From: Rhizophagus clarus
Lineage: Eukaryota; Glomeromycota; Glomeromycetes; Glomerales; Glomeraceae
Assembly: GCA_015698045.1 (NCBI GenBank)
Contig: BLAL01000229.1
Location: 842,001-906,000 of the forward strand
Direction of reading: 5' to 3'
Length of the DNA: 64,000 bases
Position numbers and translations under genes: made by a program. The notes beneath the pieces were generated by a model, which saw only the letters and a list, made by a program, of their open reading frames with translations, was not told the DNA's origin and ran no database searches. Positions 34,903-45,200 of this stretch are shown one piece after another. Positions within the stretch are counted from its first letter, which is position 1. Each line of letters begins with the position of its first letter.

Positions 34903-34943
34903 TATTTTTTTTTTGTCTTTATAATTAAAAAGTTTACTTATTA

Positions 34944-35210
34944 TAGTAAATTTTGATTTTTTATGATTTACATAAAAACTGCTTGAATAACCACCATTAT
35001 TAACTTAGAAAATCTATTTCTTCTCAAAATTTGCATATATTACCATTGTTAAAAATACTTTTTTCTCTCTTTTTCAACTTCAATCTTGAAAAAATCTCAT
35101 TTTTAAGGCAGTTTTATATGAACGATAAAAAAAATATGTATACTAAACCAAAAAGATGATAATAAATATTGATAGAATATATGATTATTTATAAATTTGA
35201 GGATGTCTAA
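34944..35210. repeat. Dispersed repeat, partner of 29437-29750
   Basis: Direct, diverged copy of the sequence at 29437-29750. No coding content. Confidence 0.45.
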
Positions 35211-36318
35211 AGTAGAGGTAAATCATATGATCATAGTAAAATATTTGTCACCTGTATTACACCCCTCTACTCTTTCATTTTTTATTAAGTATTCTAATGA
35301 TAAAATTTTTTAGTTAATAAAATCCTATATATTACGCCTCTATTTGTTATATTCACAATTTCTTAATTTATAATGCAGATCAAAAATCTGTATAAATCAG
35401 GCAACTTACTTCCGCTTTAAATAACCCCTAAATTTAGTAATTTACATAAGTATAGTATATTTGAAAATTAGTAGTTAATTATAAAATAGATTAAAGTTAC
35501 ACAAAATTAATTTATTATAAAAATGATCTGCATGTGACATTTCTGATAATTGTTAAGATAAAAGATATATATATTTTTTATTTGCCGATATCAAAATCCT
35601 GCGTTCTCAATGATCAGATGACTGAAAAACCTGAAACGTCAGTACTATTTTGTTAAAAAAATTAATTCAAGAAACCCCTACCAAATTTTCTACATATCAT
35701 CCAATGAAGTATTTGAAAAACTGGCTATCTACGAAAAGAAAAAAAGAACAAAATATTAGAAACATTTTGTTATGAATAATTATTGACTAAAAAAAATTTT
35801 AACTTCTTTTCTACACTAATATCTTAAAAAAACTAGCATTTCATTAAATTAAAGAGGCTCCTTACTGCCAGAACCTAAAATACCTAAAAAAAATAGAAAA
35901 ATGAATAATTAGTCATATTTGATAAATGAAATTATCATTTACAATCAATGCATAATTTTCCTTCTCCCTTATATGTTTACCCTTTTCCAAAAAAAACTTT
36001 TATTTTCTACTTTGTAGGTCTCTTGACTCTTGGCAATTTCTGAATTACAAGTGTATGAGTGTCAAGTATTTTATATATGAACGTTTCATATTCTTAAGGA
36101 TTTTTAATAAAAAAATCTTTAGGATTATTTACTTAAATCTTTTTTTTTAAAATTCATGTAAAATAAAACCTCACGTGGAGATGGATGTATTGCATAACAA
36201 ACCTGAGTTCTTTTTTATATTTTTTTAGTATACACTTTATGTATAATTAATATCATTTATACTTCTCTAAGTAGTTAATCTTAGAGTATAATGAAAAGAG
36301 AATGGGTTAAGGTAATAA
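35211..36318. other. Intergenic sequence
   Basis: Less extreme in base composition than its neighbours, but I find no supported exon, RNA gene or repeat. Confidence 0.45.
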
Positions 36319-36502
36319 TATAGATGCCATCCAAATTTAAAATAATTTAGAATTATGGCAGCCCAAATGTACAAATCCAAATTAATTTACAAATTATATA
36401 TATAAATTTTGCAATTTGTACATTTGGAATTTGGGAATTATGACTGTCAAAATGTATAAATTAATTTGAGATTTACTTAAAATAATTTGGGTGGTATCTA
36501 TA
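36319..36502 (-). mobile_element. 184-bp palindromic miniature element, copy B
   Basis: Inverted relative of copy A (34685-34868), same length, with TATAGATGCCATCCAAAT at one end and GGTATCTATA at the other. Diverged by scattered substitutions. Confidence 0.75.
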
Positions 36503-36878
36503 GGTGATAACCTGCTAAGTTATGGTCCTTGAGAGTCCAACTTCTCCTTTTTTCCGCAACTTATTTTGTAAAAAGATATGAATACTTTTTTTTAAATGTT
36601 AACAATTTTTCTGGTTTAAAGAGAAGCTCAAAAAAATTATGATATTATAAAACCTTTACTTAATACTTGTCAAAAGATTTTTAAATTACTGATGTATAAA
36701 ATAGATGAGAAAAAATTTTCAATAAGTTAGCTTTAACTTATACCATTAAAAATTTTTACTTTTAAATTTTACAAATAAAAAATAAAATTTTGAATACAAT
36801 AGCAATTACAAACAAAGAAAAGGTGATAAAAGGAGTATTTATACAAGAAAATTTAACTTAATGCTACTAGGCTTAAGA

Positions 36879-38117
36879 TCAGATTTTTTTTTTGATAATT
36901 TCATGCAAACTTTTAATCATTTTACCATCTGTAATAGTTTTAGAATAAGTTTTTTCTCCCTCGCCAATATATTCTACTACTTTTTTATTTATGATACGAT
37001 CAAGATTTGCTTTAATATAAGTTTGAGCATCCTTCCCAAAGGTAGTATCTCTTGGTTTTGGAAGCATCCATTTATGATATATTTTATTATGCGTTTCAGA
37101 AGTAACAATTTTATATCCTTTGTTCTGTGCAAATTTGATATACTGATTACATAAGTAACAATATTTCTTAGATACTGCTATAAACATTCTACCCTTATAT
37201 TTCTCATTTACTATTTTGGTCAATATATTCAATTCTATATGTAAATAAATGTTTTGATTAATTTTTTTATCCAGTTGACTCACATCATATATCTCTTTTA
37301 GTCTTTTCTGTATAATGAAATCATCCAAACATCCTTTCTCAAACATTTCATATCCTTTTTTATAAGGAATAAACATTTGGATAATTTTCTTCCATGAAGT
37401 TATGCGTTGAGTAGTCTTAATTGGATCCAACTTTTGCACATCCATATTAGAAAATATCTCTTTGTAATCATTATTACATGCAAATACTGTGATATTGACA
37501 AAAGCTGTATAATAGGATCTTACTTTTTTGAGATGTCTTAGAAATCTTAAATATTTTGCTGTGGCTTCCTGGGTTGCAGTATTTTTGATTTTTTCATAAT
37601 ATGTACTACAAATTATTGGCAAATGATAATAATTCAAACTGTTATTTCCAACTTTGATGGAAACAGATTTTTTGAAAGATAAAATATATTCCTCGTTTGA
37701 TTCATCATTCACATTTTTGATAAGCTTTTCAACTCTGGTTTCGTACTTAGCAGAATAGTATTCAATTATACTTTCAAATAGATTTATCACGTCTTTCCTT
37801 TCCCATACCTCGTCTAACTTTGAAACGTCTTTAGATATGTTTTTTATAAATTCCTTGATTTTGTTAATATATTCAATATCTTTACTCTTCCAAATACTAT
37901 TCTTAGAAATGTAAACAATACATTTATCAGAATAAAGTCTGACTCCTACTGCTGCCACTTCTTTATCTCTTGCTAATATTGTTGTAAGATTATAAGAAAA
38001 CATTTCATCTTTACTTAGATGAGGTCTTTCTTCACTTTTTTCTTCAGCAAAATACTTGATACTCCCAGCAACACACACTTCACCATAAAAATCTCGCAAA
38101 ATTTTTTTGTTTGCCAT
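36879..38117 (-). CDS. OTT_1508-like nucleic acid/nucleotide deaminase-fold protein
   Basis: A single 412-codon frame without introns. The C-terminal half contains LHIELNILTKIV (H293, E295) followed by MFIAVSKKYCYLC (C320, C323). The HxE plus CxxC arrangement is the zinc-binding signature of the cytidine-deaminase superfamily, and the SKK-C-YLC context is typical of the OTT_1508-like family found in many fungi. The zinc ligands would be H293, C320 and C323, with E295 as proton shuttle. The N-terminal ~285 residues are helical and unrecognised. The ATG at 38117 follows an AT-rich leader. Substrate is unknown for this family. It stands alone between repeats, 460 bp from the composite element at 38581. 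Confident in fold, not in activity. Confidence 0.75.
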   Translation of the reverse strand: MANKKILRDFYGEVCVAGSIKYFAEEKSEERPHLSKDEMFSYNLTTILARDKEVAAVGVRLYSDKCIVYISKNSIWKSKDIEYINKIKEFIKNISKDVSKLDEVWERKDVINLFESIIEYYSAKYETRVEKLIKNVNDESNEEYILSFKKSVSIKVGNNSLNYYHLPIICSTYYEKIKNTATQEATAKYLRFLRHLKKVRSYYTAFVNITVFACNNDYKEIFSNMDVQKLDPIKTTQRITSWKKIIQMFIPYKKGYEMFEKGCLDDFIIQKRLKEIYDVSQLDKKINQNIYLHIELNILTKIVNEKYKGRMFIAVSKKYCYLCNQYIKFAQNKGYKIVTSETHNKIYHKWMLPKPRDTTFGKDAQTYIKANLDRIINKKVVEYIGEGEKTYSKTITDGKMIKSLHEIIKKKI

Positions 38118-38580
38118 TTTGATATCTGTAAAAAAATTAGAGGTATTATCATATTTATAAGCTTTTAATACATGGAAAATTATTTTTACTGATCAAACAG
38201 TATTTGTCAGCTTTCTCCTGATAATATGTAGTTAAGGTGTTAGTAAGTATGGTATTAACTATACTCGGTAGAGCTGGACAGAAATATGTAGTGTAGCATA
38301 GCAGACATCCCTATTTTATCACAATTTTGCTGATCATTTGTCAATCATTTATTAATCATTTATTCAATTTTATCACATCGATATAATTAAATTAATTAGT
38401 TTTAATTAAACAATTCTACATAATAATATATATTCAAAACTTACAAGCAGCTTAATAATAGTTTAAATTTACTATAATTATATTAAATTTTATTAGAATT
38501 GTATGTTAAATAATTTAATTTTCAAAAATAAAGAATTCTCTTACAATTTTTAGACTATTTATAAAAAAAATTAAAAGCAA
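38118..38580. other. Intergenic spacer upstream of the deaminase gene
   Basis: Presumed promoter of the minus-strand deaminase gene. No other feature seen. Confidence 0.45.
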
Positions 38581-38639
38581 CATCAGGAAATTTTATAGGG
38601 CGAAAAATTGCGTAAGTTTACGATTTTGTAAGTTTACGA

Positions 38640-39190
38640 AAGTTTATGGCATAATATTTCGAAAAATTTCGAAATATTACATAAGTTTACAATTTCGTAA
38701 GATTTATGTGATATTACGGTCAAAATATTACGCAAGTTTTCAATATCGTAAGATTTACGCAATATTACGGTCAAAATATTACGCAAGTTTTCAATATCGT
38801 AAGATTTACGCAATATTACGGTCAAAATATTTCGAAAATTTACGAGACTGTAAACTTGCGTAATATTACGGTTGAAATATTTTGAAAATTTACAAAACTG
38901 TAAATCTGCGTAATATTACGGTCAAAATATTCTGCAAATTTACGAAACTGTAAACCTGCGTAATATTACAGTTGAAATATTTCGAAAATTTACGAGATTG
39001 TAAACCTGCGTAATATTATGGTTAAAATATTTTGAAAATTTACGAGATTGTAAACCTGCGTAATATTACGGTTAAAATATTTCGAAAATTTACGAGATTG
39101 TAAACTGGCATAATATTACGGTTAAAATATTTTGAAAATTTACGAGACTGTAAACTTGCGTAATATTACGGTTAAAATATTTCGAAAATT
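38640..39190. repeat. Left subterminal ~51-bp tandem array with CGTAATATTACG palindrome
   Basis: About ten units of cgtaatattacggt(t/c)aaaatatttcgaaaatttacgagactgtaaacc-type sequence, split here by wording; period about 51 bp. Most differences between units are C/T or G/A. Confidence 0.8.
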
Positions 39191-40119
39191 TAATATTACT
39201 ATTTGATCGTTAAAGCTGCGTATGCAGTAGAACGTATACAAGGGGCATGTGATACTATTGAATAATCAAAAATAATATAAACACCTTTTCTTTTATATAA
39301 ACACCTTTTTTTTTAAGTTTGGGAAAACAAATTTATTTTTATTTACGAATTTTTTATCATTTACAATTTTTATGTTAAAATTAAAGTAAATTCTAATTTT
39401 TATTATAACTTAATAAAAAAATACACATTTGATACTTGTTCGCTACTATTTTATAAAATAGTATTCAGGCTGTACGGCGTGGACGTCAGTATCAGTCACA
39501 GCCCAAAAAAAACGTGAGTCTCCAGCCGATATTTGGTACGGACTGGGCCTAGCTACTCACTTAATAAATAAAAAAATAAAAATAATTATCTTCTACGATA
39601 CGTAGGTAAGTTTCTCCTTCTCTTACGATCATCACGCGTGACTAAAATTGATCAAATTTATCAAATTTAAAACATGAACGTAAATATTAATTATAAATTT
39701 TATTATAGTATAATTACCCGGCCTCTCCCAAAATCTCGTTCTAAATTCGCGATAATATCTTTGGCTGGTACGCGTTCACAGCTGCCGCCCAGGGTTACCA
39801 TTACGATAAAGGACATAGTTCTAAATATCAAAATCAGTTTGAATATTCAATAAATACATTTAATTTATATGAATGTAATTTTATTTATTTACTTACATGG
39901 TAATCCCTGACGAGGTTCCTCTACTTTTGGCTGCACTGTTGCCCAGAAACTCTCGTCTGAAATATTCTATTTATTCTGATTCAATTAAATGGATTGGTTA
40001 ATTTGAATTTAAATTCTGAACGATCTGCGCACCTTTTTCCGCTGATCACTCTGTCCATTTTTTTAGCTAACACTTTTTCATAAAAACTTATAGTTTTCCC
40101 TATCCAAAAGTCCTCGAAT

Positions 40120-42246
40120 ATGCCTAATAACGTTGCTAGACGAGGCCGCGGCTCCTTTAATCCTAATAGTAGGAAGGCCAGCCGCCAAGAACGAAGAAAT
40201 AACAATAATAACTCTGATAACTCTGGTTCTGACGGTGAGAACACCGTTCAGCAAAAACGTACTCGAACCACCTCTGACAATACTATGGATGAAGACTACG
40301 TTGCCGGTCCAGCGGCTGACGTTGAAGTAGAAGGTCCCTCTTCTCCTCCTAAAGAAAATAATACTGCTTCGACTTCTCTCTCCTCTCACCCGAATATGGC
40401 TGCGGCTCTTTCTGCGCCTAACGATAACGCGTCTGATGGACTCAACGCGTCCATGCATGCTAGAACAACGACTCCTGCATCCCCCCTTAACGCGTCGCCT
40501 GATATGGCTACTGAAATTGATCCTCCGGCTGATCAATTCCTTGTTCAATCTCCAACCTTTTCCATCGACAGAAATGATTTTCAAGCTGCGGCTGCCCCCA
40601 ACTCAGCCCCTGAAACCTTAAAGAACTTCACTACCAATAAGGCATTGATTGATGCTGTCAACAATACCTTTTTAGAAATGTACGAATCGTACACCGGTAA
40701 AGCTAGAATGACTGGTTCTGGTGATGCCAAACGCCTCATTATTCATTTCCAATCCAAGGAGGCCCGTGATGCCTGCGTTGGTGCTGCTCACCAACAGTTC
40801 CCGGATCTTGTATTTCATGCCCACGATCCTAAGCAGCTCCGGAGTGATGAGGACCTCCGAGCCATCCAAGTTACTGATATTCCTTTCTTCTTAACTAAAG
40901 ACAATATTATGTCTTATTTCAAGAAATTCGGTAACATTCAATCCTGTCGAGTTTACTCCAGGAAAAATGCCAAAGTACAACAAGCCAGAATTGTCTATGA
41001 TTCTGCCCTTTCTATCGCTCGCTTTGACACCCAATGGGCCGTTTACTGCTTCTCCACCTGCCTCCGGGTGACTCCGTGTCATTACACAGTCGACCAGAAA
41101 TCCTCCCGCCGAGCATTTGTTGCTACGCTCACGCAATTACCTCCTAACACCAAGGATATTGACCTGGCTCCCCTCACAAGAGATCTTGGTGCTAAGGCTG
41201 TCAACGTTCCCCTTTCCCTGAATTCCTATAAACCCAAACGTTGGGCTTATGTCACGTTCAATTCTCAAGAAACCATGGATGCCGCTATGGAACAAATCAT
41301 TGGTTTCCGAGGTCATACATTACAATGGAACCTCCCTGACAATACCAACAAACTTTGTCACAGATGTGGTAAATTAGGCTGTGCCCCCTCTCAGTGCCCA
41401 AGCCGCCAAGATCGAGGTCGTTCTAGGGGAAGGAACCCGGTGGCTGCACTTAGAGAACGTTTCAATATCAACCAACCTGCCAGAACTAAAGAGCGTTCAC
41501 GCTCAGGTTCTCGTTCGCGCTCGCGATCAAAAGGTCCTGGTAATTCTCAACCCTCCCAGCCTCAAAAACCTTTGGCCAACATCCAACTTAATAACAATCC
41601 TCGCCGGAATCGCTCTAAATCTAATGATAAACGTGACCGTTCTGTATCTTTTTCTACAGTCGTCCGTTCTCCCCCTCCTCTCTCAACACCCAATCAAGCT
41701 ACTACTATGTCTCCTCACGAGGCTGCTAATATTTTATCCTTGTTGAAATCTCTCCAACAAGACATGGCTGAAGTTCGGGATCGTATCACGGCCTTAGAAC
41801 TCAATGATAGACGTATGAGTCGTATCGAGCAACATCTTGGCTTGCTACCCCCGCCTGACATCCCAAACACTAGTCAGACCTCTGAGATGCTCATAGACGC
41901 ACCGGATATACCCGCTCCTACTGTTAAACAGGTCTCTCCTCGACCCGCTGTTTCGCCTGTACAAACGACTCTCAGCTCCTTATCTCCTGGTTTCATTCCT
42001 TCGCGACCAGTTAGAGCTCCCATCTCCGCTCCTGTTGATATCCCTGATATTTCCTCATTGTCTTCTACTTCTCATATGGCTCCCCCCTCCACCCAAACTC
42101 ACGACGAAATTCAAGCCATTAATGCGAAGCATTCAGCTATTGAAAACAAATTGGATATGCTTGCCAACTCTATTAGTGGTTTTATTGGATCCATTGCTTC
42201 TTCTTCATCTTCCTCGGACTCAGCTAGTAAAGCTGGTTCTAATTAA
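40120..42246 (+). CDS. LINE ORF1: gag-like nucleic-acid-binding protein
   Basis: 708 residues. The N-terminal ~170 are low-complexity and acidic/serine-rich. Two RRM-like regions follow: ~244-320 (LRAIQVTDIPFFLTKDNIM) and ~328-400 (AFVATLTQLPP...RWAYVTFN). A zinc knuckle with four cysteines (LCHRCGKLGCAPSQC) lies at about 412-426, followed by an Arg/Ser-rich stretch (~455-475) and a predicted coiled coil (~535-575, ILSLLKSLQQDMAEVRDR). The C-terminus is Pro/Ser-rich. The layout matches LINE ORF1 proteins that coat element RNA. The stop is 49 nt before ORF2, so ORF2 is probably translated by reinitiation or a similar mechanism (inference). Confidence 0.9.
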   Translation: MPNNVARRGRGSFNPNSRKASRQERRNNNNNSDNSGSDGENTVQQKRTRTTSDNTMDEDYVAGPAADVEVEGPSSPPKENNTASTSLSSHPNMAAALSAPNDNASDGLNASMHARTTTPASPLNASPDMATEIDPPADQFLVQSPTFSIDRNDFQAAAAPNSAPETLKNFTTNKALIDAVNNTFLEMYESYTGKARMTGSGDAKRLIIHFQSKEARDACVGAAHQQFPDLVFHAHDPKQLRSDEDLRAIQVTDIPFFLTKDNIMSYFKKFGNIQSCRVYSRKNAKVQQARIVYDSALSIARFDTQWAVYCFSTCLRVTPCHYTVDQKSSRRAFVATLTQLPPNTKDIDLAPLTRDLGAKAVNVPLSLNSYKPKRWAYVTFNSQETMDAAMEQIIGFRGHTLQWNLPDNTNKLCHRCGKLGCAPSQCPSRQDRGRSRGRNPVAALRERFNINQPARTKERSRSGSRSRSRSKGPGNSQPSQPQKPLANIQLNNNPRRNRSKSNDKRDRSVSFSTVVRSPPPLSTPNQATTMSPHEAANILSLLKSLQQDMAEVRDRITALELNDRRMSRIEQHLGLLPPPDIPNTSQTSEMLIDAPDIPAPTVKQVSPRPAVSPVQTTLSSLSPGFIPSRPVRAPISAPVDIPDISSLSSTSHMAPPSTQTHDEIQAINAKHSAIENKLDMLANSISGFIGSIASSSSSSDSASKAGSN

Positions 42247-42295
42247 TTGTTCTCCTTTTCATACTTTCCCCGTCTGATTTTATCATAGTGCTATA

Positions 42296-45200
42296 ATGAC
42301 GGACAATAATTTTAATTACGATTCTTTTGTACGTAATCCCCCCAACCCCATAGACATTGATGACCTTACCCTGCAAGATTCTTTATTTTCTTCTGTTTCT
42401 CCTTCGCTCTCCCCTTGTAATTCCTTTAATATTTCTTCTCTCAACATTAACGGTCTTAAGATGTTTTCACAAAATAAGATCGAGTTATTAAATGATTTCT
42501 TTTCTCTCAAACACATTTCTTTTGGTGGTGTCGTTGACACTCACATACATCCTAAACAAATGCATTTTTTGTCTAAAAGACTTTCTAATTATACTGTTTT
42601 TTCCTCTGTTTTGGATACCTCCCAACATGTTCGTTCTTCCGGGGGTGTTTCCCTTTTTATTGAAAATTCTTTGGCTTCTCATGTTCACACTTATACTTCG
42701 CTTTCATCACGCTTGCTTTCTGTTGACCTATACTTTAAAGGAAACATTAAGCTTCAAATTTTTGTTGTTTATATCCCTCCTCCCTCCGATCAATTCTTGC
42801 GCGATGAAACTATCGACCTACTTATTTCCGCCCTGTCAGATGCTAAACGATTAGGTTTTCACCACGCAGTTTGTGGCGATTTTAATATGCACCTTGATCA
42901 ATTCTACCCTATATTTTTCAATCAACCTCAAATCGCCTCCAAACGTATCCATCGTCTTTTTAATTTTCTTTTATCAAACGGATATGTTGACTTTACCCCT
43001 ATTAATTTCTCTTCTACATCTCTGGGCACCTTTCATCGTGCGGATATTATTTCCCGCATTGATTATGTCTGGTCTTGTCCCCTTCTTAAACGATTTTTAC
43101 TCACCTCTGTCATTTTCGACGTGCGTGATCTTAGCCTTTCTGATCATAATCCTGTTATTACTTATTACGATTCTTCCTTTTTATCTTCTTCTCTTAAGCC
43201 AGCACGTGCTCGGCAGCTTCAACGATGTTCTCGTCGTATATTTTCCTTTGACTCGGTTACCCCTTCACAATGGGAAGACTTTTCTGCTCATGTTGACAAT
43301 TTGTGCACTATTTCTTCTCCCAATGTATTTGCTTCCTGGCACGTTAATCGTATGTGTGAATTCTTGCACACCAACATTATTGCCGGTGCCAATGCTATCC
43401 TACCTGCTCGAACTGTTGGTAATGATTATACCCCAAAGCTCCCTAAAGATTTAGAATCCCTAATACAGCATTATCGCTTTCTCAATCGTGTTCTCCACTC
43501 CATTAGATTATTGCGTAAATACCCGCATACCTTTTCTTCTTCCCATGACCGTAAATGGTCTGGCCATTTGATCAGATTAAATAATATATTTAATTTGTAT
43601 AAATCCATTTTTCCTTCCGTCCCTGTTTTACCTTCAACTTTACTTTCTTGTCGGACGGATAATTTCAATTCTTTATACAGCACTCTTTCACGTGCCTCTT
43701 CTTTGTTAAGAGGCTTACATCTTTTGAAGGAAAAAGAATTCCAGGACTCTTCTATTAAGGCTCATTTGGCGTCTCGCGACCAGAATTTTGATACTGACAT
43801 TTCTTCATTTATAAGCTCGGCGCTTTCTCGCTCACGTCGTCGCATCGTTTTGGACCGTGTCTTTATTGACCATCCTACCACTCCCCAACTGTTGACGGAT
43901 CCCAAGGGCATTTCTGATGCTGTGGTTAAACATTTTCAGAATGCTGTTCCTATCAAATCCTCCCCACCTTCGCATATATCCGCTCTGCCTGATCGATTGC
44001 GCTCTGAGTATTCACCCATGGACTCTGTTTCTCCTGATATTTATAGTTCACTATTGTCTCCCCCTTCCTTGGAGGAATGGCTCTCTACGGTTTCCTCTAT
44101 GCCCAATGGCAAAGCTCCCGGCCCTTCCATGATTACCTATGAAATGCTCAAACATTTGGGACCTACCGCCAACTCTCTACTCTTGATACTGATCCGTAAA
44201 TGTTTTGCTACCGCTGACATTCCTGATCTCTGGCGGCAAGCTATGGTTTTTCCCATCCCCAAGCCGCACGAATGGCGATGCCAATTAAAAAATACCCGTC
44301 CCATTACGCTTCTAGAAGTTATCCGGAAATCCTTTGTCAAGCTTTTTTACAACCGATTATCTACCGTTCTTGCTACTCACAATGTTCTTAAAGGTGGCAA
44401 TTTTGCGGGGCTACCTGGAGGATCCTGCCGTGATCCAATCATCACCCTTGAATCCATCATTCATGATGCCAATCACACCAATTCTCCTCTCTGGATTTTA
44501 TCGCAAGACATCTCTAAAGCCTTTGACTCTGTCAATTTGACTATGCTGAAATTCGCTCTGGAACGCATTCGTCTACCTGCGACTGCTATTACGCTTATTT
44601 TATCTCTTTTTATGAACCGTTCTAATCGGGTGTTTACTGCCCACGGTGAGACTTCTTCCTACCGGGTTCGAATCGGTATCGACCAAGGCGAAGTGATTTC
44701 CCCACTCTTATGGGTCATTTACATCGATCCCCTTTTGACTGTTTTGAAATCTGAGATGTTGGATCCTTATGTATTGCGATCCCCATCGCTAACTTCCGCT
44801 GATACGGTCTCTATTCCTGATATTTCTATCAACAATCTGGTCTTTATGGATGATTCCACTCTTATTTCTTCATCGAAGGCTGGACTGGAACATATGTTAT
44901 CAATTACAGAAGAATTCTATGCGTTGAACAATACATCTGCCAACCATCAGAAATATGTCTTGATATCAAATTCATTGCCTTTAACCACCACGTCCACTAT
45001 TCTCCCTGTGGAATTTCACCTATCCTTATCGTCTTTGAACGACATTTCTTCCATCTCCGTTACCCCTCTTTCTATTACTTCTTCTTTTCGTTTTTTAGGG
45101 GTTTGGTTTAATATCAAAGGCTCTCGTGATTTCGTCAGGAAACAAATTGCCAGTGAATGTAATTCGTTCGCCGCCACTCTTCGCCCGGCCAAGCTCTCTG

